Below, piece after piece: positions 1 to 8,770 of a DNA stretch of 36,108 bases. A program made the position numbers and the translations under genes. Numbering within the stretch: the stretch's first letter is position 1; each line of letters begins with the position of its first letter. The DNA is from a virus, in the IMG/VR virus record IMGVR_UViG_3300030450_002904, positions 1-36,108 of that record. The stretch is one strand, 5' to 3'. The notes below the pieces were generated by a model. It was not told where the DNA came from, made no database searches, and was given only the letters and a program-made list of their open reading frames with translations.

Positions 1-49
1 GGTCATCCGAAGGCTCGATATTTTTCTAGCGTGGAATTTTTGAGGCGTA

Positions 50-87
50 TTGACAGATTGACAACCCCTATACTGTAAGTGTTGACA
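50..87 (+). promoter_or_regulatory. Candidate late promoter upstream of the terminase operon
   Basis: TTGACA-like hexamers occur at 50-55, 58-63 and 82-87 and a TATACT at 69-74, but no pair has ideal spacing. The stretch ACAACCCCTATACTGTAAG resembles the right half of the operator found elsewhere in the window (ACCCC followed by TACGCTTAC), without the left half. It is a plausible late promoter, weakly supported. Confidence 0.3.
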
Positions 88-96
88 TATATGTAA

Positions 97-612
97 ATGC
101 TCTTAACTATTTCAGATTTTGCGAAGGTGAAAGGCTTGTCGCGGCAACGAGTTTCAAAGGCCGTGCAGATGGGAAAGCTAGAGGGCGCAGTTCACTATGA
201 AGGAAAGAAAAAACTTATTGACAAAGAACTAGGTTTGAAGTTGTGGGATCAAACGACACCTATAACGCATAGAGTTGCTATTCCTACTCAGACAAAGGAA
301 GAATTAAAGAAACAAGTTGATGGAATGGCAGCGGATGAGATACCTGATTTCAACATTTCACGCGCGAAGAAAGAGTTCTATACAGCAGAATTAGCAAGGA
401 TACAGGTAGAGCAACAAAAGAAAGAATTGATAAGTGCAAAGGAAGTTGAAAAGAAAAGTTTTGAAATGGCGGTTGGGATACGAGAAGCATTTTTGACGCT
501 ACCAGATCGGGTTAGTAATTTATTTGCTAGTGAAACCGACCCTACGGCTATTGATTCAGTTATGCGTCAAGAAATTCATAGTTGTTTAGAAAGATTTGTA
601 GAGGCAGCATGA
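97..612 (+). CDS. Terminase small subunit (Nu1-like)
   Basis: This gene, 171 residues, is probably the DNA-recognition subunit of the packaging motor. The N-terminus (residues 3-30, ISDFAKVKGLSRQRVSKAVQ) reads as a helix-turn-helix like lambda Nu1, followed by a basic stretch and, from about residue 85, a long charged helical region ending in a short amphipathic C-terminus that would contact the large subunit. The start is the ATG at 97, because the ATG at 91 runs straight into a stop. There is no clear ribosome-binding site. Its stop overlaps the start of the large terminase gene (ATGA at 609-612), which is typical of translational coupling. Position at the head of the virion operon supports the call. 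Confidence 0.85.
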   Translation: MLLTISDFAKVKGLSRQRVSKAVQMGKLEGAVHYEGKKKLIDKELGLKLWDQTTPITHRVAIPTQTKEELKKQVDGMAADEIPDFNISRAKKEFYTAELARIQVEQQKKELISAKEVEKKSFEMAVGIREAFLTLPDRVSNLFASETDPTAIDSVMRQEIHSCLERFVEAA

Positions 613-2486
613 ACCCATTCCAGAAAGGATTTATAGAGGGCATCATTCCACCCCCTCCGATGACGGTTAGCGAATGGAGTGATAAATATCGAATGTTAAG
701 CAGTAAGGGAAGTAGCGAGCCGGGGCCGTGGCGCACGAGTAGAACGCCTTACCTCAAAACCCCGATGGACTTATTGAGCGTGACTAATACCGATGTTCAA
801 AGAGTTGTAATGATGTTCGGAGCGCAGACAGGCAAGAGCGAAAGCGGAATTAACTTTTTGCTGTATACGATTGACCATTGTCCGGCCCCCATACTTTGCG
901 TAAATCCTTCGCTAGATATGACAAAGAGGATGAGCCGTCAAAGGTTAGAGCCAGCATTTGAAGAAACGCCAGTTATAAAAGCGAAGATTGCACCGCAAAG
1001 ATCAAGGGATGCTAGTAATTCAATGTTTATTAAAGAGTATCCAAACGGAATATTGATGTTGACAGGTGCTAATTCTCCGGCGGGTTTGCGTAGTGCCCCC
1101 GTGAGGTACTTATTTATGGATGAAATTGACTCATATCCCAGTGATGCCAGTACTTCTGGCGGTGTTAGTGAAGGTGACCCCGTAGAACTTGCAATTAAGC
1201 GTACTTCAACTTTTAGTCGTAAAAAAATATTAATGACGAGTACACCAACAACAAAAGATTTTAGTCGGGTTGAATCTGAATATTTAGCGTCAGATATGCG
1301 GCGTTATTGGGTTCCCTGTCCGGCCTGTAATGAATATCAAACGCTTGTTTGGAGTCAAATGAAATGGGAAAACCGCGATGCGTCTACGGCTCAATATGAA
1401 TGTTCACATTGCGGAGAAAGATTCGACGAAACACATAAGACCGCATTGTTAAGACAAGGAGAATGGAGGGCAGAGAAACCGATGACAAGAAAGACAGCAG
1501 GGTTTCAAATGAGTTCTTTATATAGTCCGGCGGGTTGGTTAACGTGGCCTGAATTAGTAGAAGAATTTCTAAGGTCAAAAGATGACGCGCCTTTATTTAA
1601 GACCTTTGTAAATACTCGTTTAGCTGAAACATTTGATGAAAGCTATCAATCACAATTATCAGCCGAGGCGTTATTAGAACGTTGTGAAAAATATATGCCG
1701 GGAACTATCCCAGAGGATGTTTTGTTTTTGGTAATGGGGGTCGATGTGCAAGGTGGCGGGGGAACAAAAGATGAACGTATCGAAGTTAGTACGTGGGGGA
1801 TAGCGCCAGAGGAACATATGTATTTAATTCAGCATGACGTTATTTATGGCGATCCAAATCAAGGAACGGTATGGGAGGGGTTAGATATATTGCTGACGAA
1901 TGAATATGAACACCCAAACGGCGGAAGGTTAAAAGCTGAATGTTGTGCCATAGATACAGGTGGATTAGCAACGCAGGCCGTTTATAACTATTGCCGTCAA
2001 CGTCAAGGGCTAGGGGTGATTGGAATTAAAGGAAGTAGTCAATCAGGAAAGCCAGCGATAGGTCGCGGGTCACGGGTTGATCTTAATTACAGGGGCAGGG
2101 CAATTAAAAAGGGTGTGATTGTTTATATGGTTGGTAGTGACACGATAAAAGACGTTTTGTTTGCTAGACTAAAATTCAATGACAAACTGCATTTTCACGC
2201 GCAGACAGACGAGGAATATTTTAAACAATTCACAGGTGAAAGACGGGTATTAAAGAAAAACGGTAGAGGTACGGAATACGTTCAAAAAAAGAATCAAAAC
2301 GTCGAGGCGTTGGATTGTGCTTGTTATGCTTATGCAGCCCTTAATCATCTCTATCAACGCTTTCCTCGCGGTAAAATCTATCAAATCTTTGCTAATCGGC
2401 TCTTAAAATCGCTTAATTCAACTAAGGAAAACACGCTAAACTCTAAGAAACCTACGTCTAAGCAGGGTTATGTTCACAAATGGTAA
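609..2486 (+). CDS. Terminase large subunit (lambda gpA family)
   Basis: The ATPase/nuclease of the DNA-packaging motor, 625 residues from the ATG at 609; the frame is open further upstream, but 609 overlaps the small-subunit stop and has GAGG at 601. A Walker A-like motif (GAQTGKS) lies near residue 75 and a Walker B (YLFMDEID) near residue 175. A paired CPAC...CSHC zinc-knuckle region sits near residues 236-270. The nuclease domain begins near residue 380 with MGVDVQ, the usual first catalytic aspartate region of this family, and continues through CAIDTGG. The length is close to lambda gpA (641). The last 60 or so residues after ALNHLYQRF are low-complexity and basic. Confidence 0.95.
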   Translation: MNPFQKGFIEGIIPPPPMTVSEWSDKYRMLSSKGSSEPGPWRTSRTPYLKTPMDLLSVTNTDVQRVVMMFGAQTGKSESGINFLLYTIDHCPAPILCVNPSLDMTKRMSRQRLEPAFEETPVIKAKIAPQRSRDASNSMFIKEYPNGILMLTGANSPAGLRSAPVRYLFMDEIDSYPSDASTSGGVSEGDPVELAIKRTSTFSRKKILMTSTPTTKDFSRVESEYLASDMRRYWVPCPACNEYQTLVWSQMKWENRDASTAQYECSHCGERFDETHKTALLRQGEWRAEKPMTRKTAGFQMSSLYSPAGWLTWPELVEEFLRSKDDAPLFKTFVNTRLAETFDESYQSQLSAEALLERCEKYMPGTIPEDVLFLVMGVDVQGGGGTKDERIEVSTWGIAPEEHMYLIQHDVIYGDPNQGTVWEGLDILLTNEYEHPNGGRLKAECCAIDTGGLATQAVYNYCRQRQGLGVIGIKGSSQSGKPAIGRGSRVDLNYRGRAIKKGVIVYMVGSDTIKDVLFARLKFNDKLHFHAQTDEEYFKQFTGERRVLKKNGRGTEYVQKKNQNVEALDCACYAYAALNHLYQRFPRGKIYQIFANRLLKSLNSTKENTLNSKKPTSKQGYVHKW

Positions 2487-2495
2487 GAGGTTGCG

Positions 2496-3065
2496 ATGAG
2501 TATTCCAGCAAGCTTTCGTTCAGGCTCAACTATTAAATGGCGTGATGATGCTGTTTCTGATCCCTTTGGCGAACCTATTCAAAGTACCGATGGTTGGTCG
2601 TTAAAGTATTACATTCGGACAAATGCAGCTCTAGGGCATACAGCAACAGGAACCGAATACGGAACAGGTTGGGAATTTACCATTAGCGCTACGTCAACAG
2701 CGTCATTAACGGCGGGTGATTATTTTTGGCAATCAGAAGCATCGAAAGGCGCAGAAAAATATGAAATAGGAACGGGTCAATTAGAGATTTTGCAATCGCT
2801 TACCTATTCAGGCAATGCAACCGCTATTAATGACAAGTCACAAATTCAACAAGATCTAGAAGCAATACAATCAGCTATTAGAACGTTAGTAAGTGGGGGC
2901 GTTGTAAAAGAATATTCAATCGGAGGGCGCAGCCTTAAGAAATATGAGTTATCGGATTTGATGACTTTAGAGAGTCGATATAAGTTTCAATTAAAGAGAG
3001 AACAAAAGGCGCAAGACATGGCAAACGGTCTGGGTAATCCACATCAAATTTTAGTTAGGTTTTAA
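2496..3065 (+). CDS. gpW-like head-tail connector with an extra N-terminal domain
   Basis: A protein of 189 residues. The C-terminal 60 or so residues (GGRSLKKYELSDLMTLESRY followed by a basic tail) have the pattern of lambda gpW: a short beta hairpin with a GR turn, then a helix starting SDL. gpW is a head-completion protein beneath the portal. The first 100 residues are a Gly/Thr/Ser-rich, probably beta-strand domain (WRDDAVSDPFGEP... TAGDYFWQSEASKG) absent from the 68-residue lambda protein. Location between terminase and portal matches gpW. The connector fold is inferred from pattern; the N-terminal domain is unassigned and might be a head or decoration domain. Confidence 0.65.
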   Translation: MSIPASFRSGSTIKWRDDAVSDPFGEPIQSTDGWSLKYYIRTNAALGHTATGTEYGTGWEFTISATSTASLTAGDYFWQSEASKGAEKYEIGTGQLEILQSLTYSGNATAINDKSQIQQDLEAIQSAIRTLVSGGVVKEYSIGGRSLKKYELSDLMTLESRYKFQLKREQKAQDMANGLGNPHQILVRF

Positions 3066-3067
3066 TC

Positions 3068-4582
3068 ATGGGAATTGCAAACGCTTGGCGTGAATTGTGG
3101 AGGCCTAACCCTTCGACAATAGAGAAACCTGTTAAGCAACGTACTTATGCAGGGGCGCAAATGGGTCGCCTTACTAGCAGTTGGGTCACGACAACTAACA
3201 GCGCAGATAATGACATCAAAGGTAGTTTGAAAAAGCTACGGAATAGGTCAAGGCAGTTAATACGTGATGTTGATTATTGCAAAAATGCAGTTAGAGCAAT
3301 TACTGACAATGTTGTTGGTACTGGTATTAGGTTGCAGTCTCAAATTAGGCAGCAACGAGGCGGCAAGTATAACCAAAGATTAAACGATCAAGTTGAAAAA
3401 ACTTTTGCAGAGTGGAGTCATGCGGATTCATGCGATGTAGCTGGAAAACTTTGCTTCAATGACCTTTGTAGATCGGCGGTTTCTAACTGGGTTGAATCAG
3501 GTGAGGTTTTTATAAGAATTATTAGAGGTGCAACGTTTGGTAATAGTTCCATTCCGTTAGCTCTGCAATTGTTAGAGAGCGATATGGTTGATGAGGATTA
3601 CCAAGGCAAAGCGCCTAAAGACCATGAGTGGAGGATGGGCGTACTTGTTAATAAATGGGGTAGACCTAAAAAATACGCGGTATTTATGAGACATCCGGGG
3701 GATGATTTATTTAATGGAACGCCTGCTAATCAAAAAAGACATATTTTTATTGATGCAAAAGACGTAATTCATTTAGCAAAATTTGAAAGACCCGGACAAA
3801 CTCGCGGGGTTCCTTGGTTATCCTCTGCTATCCAAAGGATGCATCATTTAGAAGGATATGAACAGGCAGAAATAATTTCTAAGCGTATTAACTCCGCACA
3901 AACAGCATGGATACAAAGTCCAGAAGGTGAACTAAGCGGTGACGATGTTGTTGACGGTGAAAGAGTGTATGACCTTAGCCCCGGTCAGGTGAATTTCTTA
4001 TCACCCGGCGAGACTGTTCACGTTCCGAATTTAGATAATAATTCAGGTCAATTTGAACCATTCTTAAGGGCAATGTTAAGGGCGTTGAGCGCTGGTATCG
4101 GTGTTAGTTATTCAACGTTGTCTAGAGATAGCAGTCAGTCAAATTACAGTTCTAGTCGATTAGATTTGTTACAAGATCAGGAAGCTTTTAAGGCGATTCA
4201 ATATCAATTAAAGGAAGTTTTCCTAGAGGTGATTTTTAAAGAATGGATCGAAGTAGCTGTTTTATCAGGCTCATTAGATTTACCGAATTATCAAACGCAA
4301 CCAAAACTTTATCAATCGGCTCGTTGGATGTTTAAAGGCTACGGGTGGGTAGACCCGATGAAAGAAACGCAAAGTAATAAACTTGCTGTTGAAAGTGGTT
4401 TTAAACTTCAGTCTGAGGTGTTGGCAGAGCGCGGTTTAGATCTAGAGGAATTTCTTACCGCGAGAAAAAATGAGATTATGATGGCTGAACAATTAGGGTT
4501 AAATTTTGAGCCTCCGCTAAATACGCCTAAGCAGACTAAAGTAGACGCAACTAATACTCAAGATAACGACGATGAAACGTGA
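3068..4582 (+). CDS. Portal protein (lambda gpB family)
   Basis: The dodecameric portal at the capsid vertex, 504 residues, close to lambda gpB (533). Recognisable features are the N-terminal RNRSRQLIRDVDYCKNAVRAITDNVVGTGIRLQ segment (residues about 58-92), the middle LLESDMVDEDYQG, the HIFIDAKDVIHLAKFERPGQTRGVPWLSSAIQRM clip region, and IGVSYSTLSRDSSQSNYSSSR near residue 345, which is characteristic of lambda-type portals. It starts two bases after the gpW-like gene and overlaps the protease-capsid gene by 11 bases, so the four are one translational unit. Confidence 0.95.
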   Translation: MGIANAWRELWRPNPSTIEKPVKQRTYAGAQMGRLTSSWVTTTNSADNDIKGSLKKLRNRSRQLIRDVDYCKNAVRAITDNVVGTGIRLQSQIRQQRGGKYNQRLNDQVEKTFAEWSHADSCDVAGKLCFNDLCRSAVSNWVESGEVFIRIIRGATFGNSSIPLALQLLESDMVDEDYQGKAPKDHEWRMGVLVNKWGRPKKYAVFMRHPGDDLFNGTPANQKRHIFIDAKDVIHLAKFERPGQTRGVPWLSSAIQRMHHLEGYEQAEIISKRINSAQTAWIQSPEGELSGDDVVDGERVYDLSPGQVNFLSPGETVHVPNLDNNSGQFEPFLRAMLRALSAGIGVSYSTLSRDSSQSNYSSSRLDLLQDQEAFKAIQYQLKEVFLEVIFKEWIEVAVLSGSLDLPNYQTQPKLYQSARWMFKGYGWVDPMKETQSNKLAVESGFKLQSEVLAERGLDLEEFLTARKNEIMMAEQLGLNFEPPLNTPKQTKVDATNTQDNDDET

Positions 4583-6410
4583 TTTTGAAAACCAATTAGT
4601 TCAACGTGGTTTTGCGTTGGATGTAAGGGAGGTTGAAAAAGAAGATCGAACCCTTGAATTTCCGTTTAGTTCTGAAGAGCCTGTTACTCGTTATTTCGGT
4701 AATGAAGTTTTAGAGCATAGAGAACAAAGCGCTGATTTAGGCCGTTTAAATGACGGTGCGCCTCTTCTTTGGAATCATGATCCTGACAAGGTTATTGGTG
4801 TTGTTGAAAGGGCGTGGATTGATGAAAAGAAAAAGCGCGGTTATGCGAAAGTTAGATTTAGTGAAGAGGAATTTGCATCGTCAAAATTTAGAGATATTAA
4901 AAACGGAATTATCAGAAATATCTCATTTGGATATGTCATAAAAGATAGTGAACAAAAGAAAGGAACTGAGGACGTAGTAATTCGTAACTGGGAAGCGTTT
5001 GAAATTAGCGCGGTTGCAATTCCCGCTGATGCATCGATTGGGATAAATAGATCTGCTGTTTCTACTGTTTCTACGCAGAAAGAAGATACTATAGTACGAG
5101 AGCGTAAAACCTCAGCGTCTTCTGACGCATCGTCAACCTCTAGTTCATCAAAAGATCAAATGACCACATCCAAAGAAGCCTTGGAGGTGCGTTCAGAAAT
5201 TATTGACACTCAAAAAGTGATCAAAGCTGAGCGTTCAAGAATCCAAGAGATCCAAACTGTTGCTGAAAAATACAATCTTCAAGATTTAGGCGAAACCTAC
5301 ATTAAAGAAGGAAGAACAGTTGATGAATTTAATAAGGCTGTTTTAAGAGAGTGGAAGCCAGAGGCATTGGCTCCAAAAGCTGACGCTACTGACATCGGAT
5401 TAGTTGAAAAAGAAGTTCGTAGCTACTCATTCTTGAGAGCTCTTAACTATCTTGCTAATCCTAATGATGCTGCTGCTAGAGAGGCTGCAAGTTTTGAAAT
5501 TGAAGTTTCTGACGCTGCTGCTGCAAAGCGTGGCAAGGCATCTGCTGGTATCACAATCCCTAACGATGTCTTAAGAAGAGATCTCGCAACCACTCCAAAC
5601 ACAGCGGGTGGCGACCTAGTGGACACTGTCCTTGACAGCGCGAATTTTATTCAGCTCTTAAGAAATGCGAGTGCATTAGGACAGGCAGGGGCAAAAATCT
5701 TAACTGGCCTTTCTGGTAATTTGGCGATCCCAAAACAAACAGGAAGCGCGACCGCCTACTGGGTAGCGGAATCAGGTTCGCCTACAGAAAGTCAGCAAAC
5801 AGTAGGTCAAGTATCAATGGTTCCTAGAACTGTTGGCGCTTACACCGACATCTCAAGAAAGCTAATCATTCAAACATCTATAGATGTTGAGAATATGGTT
5901 AGGCAAGATCTTGCCTCTGTTATAGCTCTAGAAATTGACCGCGCTGCTTTATATGGTTCTGGTGTTGCTACTCAACCTTTAGGACTTCATAACGTTGCTG
6001 GTATTGGCGCTCAAGCTTTTGCTGGCGGATCTGACCCAACATTTGCCGAGGCCGTTGGAATGGAAACAGACGTTGCAACAGCAAACGCACTATTAGGCAA
6101 CCTTTCATATTTAACCAATGCGACTTGTCGCGGGAACATGAAGGTAAAGGCTAAGGATTCAGGTTCAGGTTTATTCCTTTGGACAGGTGACGACACCGTT
6201 AATGGTTACAACGCCTATGTAAGTAATCAGGTTGAAGCGGGTGACGTTTGGTTTGGTAACTGGTCTGATTTGATCATGGGTTATTGGTCAGGTCTTGATC
6301 TAATGGCTGATCCTTACACTCATTCAACATCCGGCACAATTAGAATCCGCGTTTTACAAGACTGCGACGTAGCAGTTCGTCACGCTGGTTCATTCTGCTT
6401 AGGTGCTTAG
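4572..6410 (+). CDS. Fused prohead protease and major capsid protein (HK97 fold)
   Basis: One 612-residue chain joining two functions that are separate genes in HK97. Residues 1-165 are an S78/HK97-type prohead protease: LWNHDPDKVIG (His near residue 69) and IRNISFGY (Ser near residue 115) fit the catalytic pair. Residues about 170-275 are Ser/Thr-rich then charged and helical, matching a scaffolding delta domain. Residues 275-612 are the HK97 capsid protein, with ITIPNDVLRRDL, AIPKQTGSATAYWVAESG, and a C-terminal IRIRVLQDCDVAVRHAGSF. The protease must cut itself away during maturation. Start at 4572 lies inside the end of the portal gene. Confidence 0.93.
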   Translation: MKRDFENQLVQRGFALDVREVEKEDRTLEFPFSSEEPVTRYFGNEVLEHREQSADLGRLNDGAPLLWNHDPDKVIGVVERAWIDEKKKRGYAKVRFSEEEFASSKFRDIKNGIIRNISFGYVIKDSEQKKGTEDVVIRNWEAFEISAVAIPADASIGINRSAVSTVSTQKEDTIVRERKTSASSDASSTSSSSKDQMTTSKEALEVRSEIIDTQKVIKAERSRIQEIQTVAEKYNLQDLGETYIKEGRTVDEFNKAVLREWKPEALAPKADATDIGLVEKEVRSYSFLRALNYLANPNDAAAREAASFEIEVSDAAAAKRGKASAGITIPNDVLRRDLATTPNTAGGDLVDTVLDSANFIQLLRNASALGQAGAKILTGLSGNLAIPKQTGSATAYWVAESGSPTESQQTVGQVSMVPRTVGAYTDISRKLIIQTSIDVENMVRQDLASVIALEIDRAALYGSGVATQPLGLHNVAGIGAQAFAGGSDPTFAEAVGMETDVATANALLGNLSYLTNATCRGNMKVKAKDSGSGLFLWTGDDTVNGYNAYVSNQVEAGDVWFGNWSDLIMGYWSGLDLMADPYTHSTSGTIRIRVLQDCDVAVRHAGSFCLGA

Positions 6411-6412
6411 TA

Positions 6413-6628
6413 ATGAAGATTGAGGCCCTTCGCACTTTTATGTTGTCGGGTGAAATGGTTAAAACAGGGGAGGTCGTTGAGGCTTCTTCTGTTGATGCCA
6501 TGACACTTATCAATTTAGGGAAGGCGAAAGAGGCGGTAGTTTGCGCGGTTCAAAAACAAGAGCCTGCGCCAAAGGCAAAAAAAACAACTCCTAAACCTAA
6601 AAAACCTTTACCCACTTCTGACAAGTGA
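6413..6628 (+). CDS. Small head-associated protein, 71 residues
   Basis: A short acidic-then-basic protein. The first 45 residues (IEALRTFMLSGEMVKTGEVVEASS ... LINLGKA) match a common small phage protein that follows the capsid gene, in which a short beta domain reads 'value plus asparagine/lysine at edge'. The tail is a Lys/Pro repeat (KAKKTTPKPKKPLP). It begins two bases after the capsid stop and its stop overlaps the next start (GTGA at 6625-6628). The role is unknown; capsid or connector accessory is inferred from position. Confidence 0.7.
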   Translation: MKIEALRTFMLSGEMVKTGEVVEASSVDAMTLINLGKAKEAVVCAVQKQEPAPKAKKTTPKPKKPLPTSDK

Positions 6629-7002
6629 CTATTCAAAACTTAGGCTCGAAGCCAACTCTAGTTTCATTACTAGGTAACGACGTTGTAGCTGCTACAGGTG
6701 TAGGCAGCGCAATTGATCTACAAGGAAAAGAAGGCTCTGGCGCTTTTATCCTTACTGCTGAGGCAGGCGGTTCAGGTATTACCTACGCGGTAAAAATTAC
6801 TGAATGTGCTACAAGCGGCGGTACTTATTCAGACGTAACTGATGGCGCGTTTACAACAACAGATGCAAATACAGCGTCTGTTCAGAAAATCGCTCTAAAT
6901 GTTTCTGACCTTAAGCGTTACATCAAAGTTAGTACAACCGTTGCAGGCGGAACAGGCGCAGGGGCATTAGCCGTTGTTGCTTTACTTGGTACTAAGTACT
7001 AA
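6625..7002 (+). CDS. Putative capsid decoration or minor head protein
   Basis: A protein of 125 residues starting with GTG at 6625, coupled to the upstream gene. Composition is rich in Ala, Gly, Thr and Val with alternating beta pattern (SGITYAVKITECATSGGTYSDVTDG, KRYIKVSTTVAGGTGAGALAVVALLGTK). Similar compact beta proteins near capsid genes are head-decoration or minor structural proteins. I do not recognise a specific family. Its position between capsid and the FII-like connector supports a virion role. Confidence 0.6.
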   Translation: MTIQNLGSKPTLVSLLGNDVVAATGVGSAIDLQGKEGSGAFILTAEAGGSGITYAVKITECATSGGTYSDVTDGAFTTTDANTASVQKIALNVSDLKRYIKVSTTVAGGTGAGALAVVALLGTKY

Positions 7003-7010
7003 AAAGTTCG

Positions 7011-7292
7011 GTGTCATTTACTAATGACTTAACTGAAATGTTTGGCGGCCCCTTTGGAGTTTCAGCAACTTCAGGGGGGACAACCGCCAATGGTATTTTG
7101 GATGAACCGACTTCAGTAGTTGCAGGTGATCAGGTTTTATATGTCGATAGAGTTTTCCATTGTGCGGCGTCATCTTTTGGGAATTTAGTCGGTGGCGATT
7201 CGATCACAGTTGGCGGGGTGAATTATAAAGTCCGTACAAATTCAAAAGATATTGACGGTCTTACTTGTCAAATTTCACTAGAAAAGGTTTAA
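7011..7292 (+). CDS. Head-tail joining protein, FII-like
   Basis: A 93-residue protein starting with GTG at 7011; no good ribosome site is seen. The pattern matches lambda gpFII, which caps the head connector to receive the tail: an early NDLTEMFG segment, a central ILDEPTSVV, then GDSITVGGVNYKVRTNSKDIDGLTCQISL, equivalent to the FII segment around GDTLTIGEENFWVDRV. The gene lies between head and tail genes and directly before the U-like gene, the same place as FII in lambda (FII, Z, U, V). No gpZ equivalent is visible between them. Confidence 0.75.
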   Translation: MSFTNDLTEMFGGPFGVSATSGGTTANGILDEPTSVVAGDQVLYVDRVFHCAASSFGNLVGGDSITVGGVNYKVRTNSKDIDGLTCQISLEKV

Positions 7293-7295
7293 GAA

Positions 7296-7724
7296 ATGGC
7301 ATCTAAAAGGGAAGATATACTCGCAGCAATAAAGACGGCGTTAGCTGGAACAACTGGAGTTTCTACAAGGATTTATAGAAGCCGGAGTATTCCACTCGCA
7401 CAAAGAAGCCAGCTCCCCGCGTTAATAATTGAATGGTCTAATGATGACGCCTCTTTAATGACGTCAGCTCTTTCTATTAATTGGGCTTTAAATGTAACTG
7501 TTACGATTCTTTGTTCAGGAGATGTACCCGATCAGGGCGTCGATGCAACTTTGCTTTCAATGCACTCAAAGATAATGAACGATGTGACATTAGGGGGTGT
7601 ATGCATGGATATTGCACCCACCAATCAAGCTTTTGAAACAATTGATGGTGATAGTCCTATAGGTTTAATGACTTGTTCTTATTTAGTTAGATACCAAACA
7701 ACTACGACGGACCTAGCAAGTTAA
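7296..7724 (+). CDS. Tail terminator (gpU-like)
   Basis: A 142-residue protein that probably caps the growing tail tube. It opens with a helix (KREDILAAIKTALAGTTGVSTRIYRSRS) followed by LPALIIEWSNDDASLM and beta strands (INWALNVTVTILCSG), ending LMTCSYLVRYQTT, the usual outline of gpU-like minor tail proteins. It starts four bases after the FII-like gene and is followed by a 55-base gap before the tail tube gene. The gap holds no operator of the recurring type. Confidence 0.75.
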   Translation: MASKREDILAAIKTALAGTTGVSTRIYRSRSIPLAQRSQLPALIIEWSNDDASLMTSALSINWALNVTVTILCSGDVPDQGVDATLLSMHSKIMNDVTLGGVCMDIAPTNQAFETIDGDSPIGLMTCSYLVRYQTTTTDLAS

Positions 7725-7779
7725 TACGTCTAAATAGCAATAAGGAATTAATATGTTTGCATAGGTTCACGTTTTGGTA

Positions 7780-8718
7780 ATGGCTAAAAGTTTCAGATTA
7801 AGGCAACTGCTTTATAAAATCGAATCGAGTTACGCAACTGATTCAACGCCCACGGTTAGCGCAAACTATTTAGAGGTATTAGATCTTAATATCGAACCGA
7901 TTGTTAGCGACGAGGCAGAACGCCAAATCATCAGCGGATATTTTGGGAACTATCCTGTTGAGTTAGTTAATAAAAGAGCAAACGTTACTTTCAGTTGCTA
8001 CCTAAGCGGATCTGGAACCGCCGGAACTGCGCCTAAATATGGTGACGCACTTAAGGCCTGTAATATGACGCAGGCAATTGTTAGTTCTACCTCGGTCACA
8101 TATTCACCTAACTCAAACACAGCCGGGGACAGTGTTACTTTCTACGTTAACTATAATGGTGTTAGACAGATAATAAAAGGAAGTCGCGGAACCTTTAATA
8201 TTGAGATGAACGCTGGTGAATTGCCAGTAATTAACTTTACTTTTACAGGAACTTTTGCAACACCTACAGATAGTGCAATAGACGCGCCAAGTAAAACAAA
8301 TCAAGCGGTTCCGCTGGCATTTACAGCAGGTAATACAAGTGCATTTCAGATATTTTCATACGCTGGAGCTGTTCAAAGTTGGTCGTTCGATATGGCAAAT
8401 GAAGTTGTATTTAGATCGTTAGTCGGATCAACTGACACCGTAATTATCACAGATAGAAAACCAACAGGAACAGCAGTGATTGAGGCGGTACCGATGAGCG
8501 CCAAAAACTTTATCGATAGTGCTAGTAATTCCGCGCAAGGCAATAACACCCTTTTACATGGAACAACAGCGGGGAACAAAGTTCAGTTGAGTTGCCCCCA
8601 GACAGACTTAGGCACAATAACTTATGAAGAAAGTGACATGGTTTGGATGCTTAACGCGCCTTATCGTGCGATTCCTACAGAGGCAGGTAATAACGAGGTC
8701 GAGATCAAGTTCCTCTAG
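7780..8718 (+). CDS. Major tail tube protein
   Basis: A protein of 312 residues forming the tail tube. The start is taken as ATG at 7780; a TTG two codons upstream (7774) is also open. Landmarks are RLRQLLYKIESSYATDSTPT, ISGYFGNYPVELVNKRANVTFSCYLSG, GDALKACNM, and VNYNGVRQIIKGSRGTFNIEMNAGELPVINFTFTGTF, all typical of siphovirus tube proteins with hexamerising beta barrels. It is followed by an operator-containing gap and by the G/G-T chaperone genes, the standard arrangement. Confidence 0.88.
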   Translation: MAKSFRLRQLLYKIESSYATDSTPTVSANYLEVLDLNIEPIVSDEAERQIISGYFGNYPVELVNKRANVTFSCYLSGSGTAGTAPKYGDALKACNMTQAIVSSTSVTYSPNSNTAGDSVTFYVNYNGVRQIIKGSRGTFNIEMNAGELPVINFTFTGTFATPTDSAIDAPSKTNQAVPLAFTAGNTSAFQIFSYAGAVQSWSFDMANEVVFRSLVGSTDTVIITDRKPTGTAVIEAVPMSAKNFIDSASNSAQGNNTLLHGTTAGNKVQLSCPQTDLGTITYEESDMVWMLNAPYRAIPTEAGNNEVEIKFL

Positions 8719-8737
8719 TATTGCGTTAGCATAATGA

Positions 8738-8749
8738 AGGGTCTACCCT
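8738..8749. promoter_or_regulatory. Operator copy inside the tail operon
   Basis: AGGGTCTACCCT is a perfect 12-base inverted repeat of the recurring operator family, in the 52-base gap between the tail tube and chaperone genes. It is followed by TACGCA in the place where the strong promoter at 23566-23593 has TATACT. A weak internal promoter or a repression site is likely; no good -35 is visible. Confidence 0.7.
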
Positions 8750-8770
8750 ACGCATAGATATTAAATACTA

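Noticed and set aside
58-79. Eighth copy of the operator before the terminase operon
   Set aside because: Only the right half (ACCCCTA) is present; the left half shows no symmetry, so it was listed only as a weak promoter candidate.
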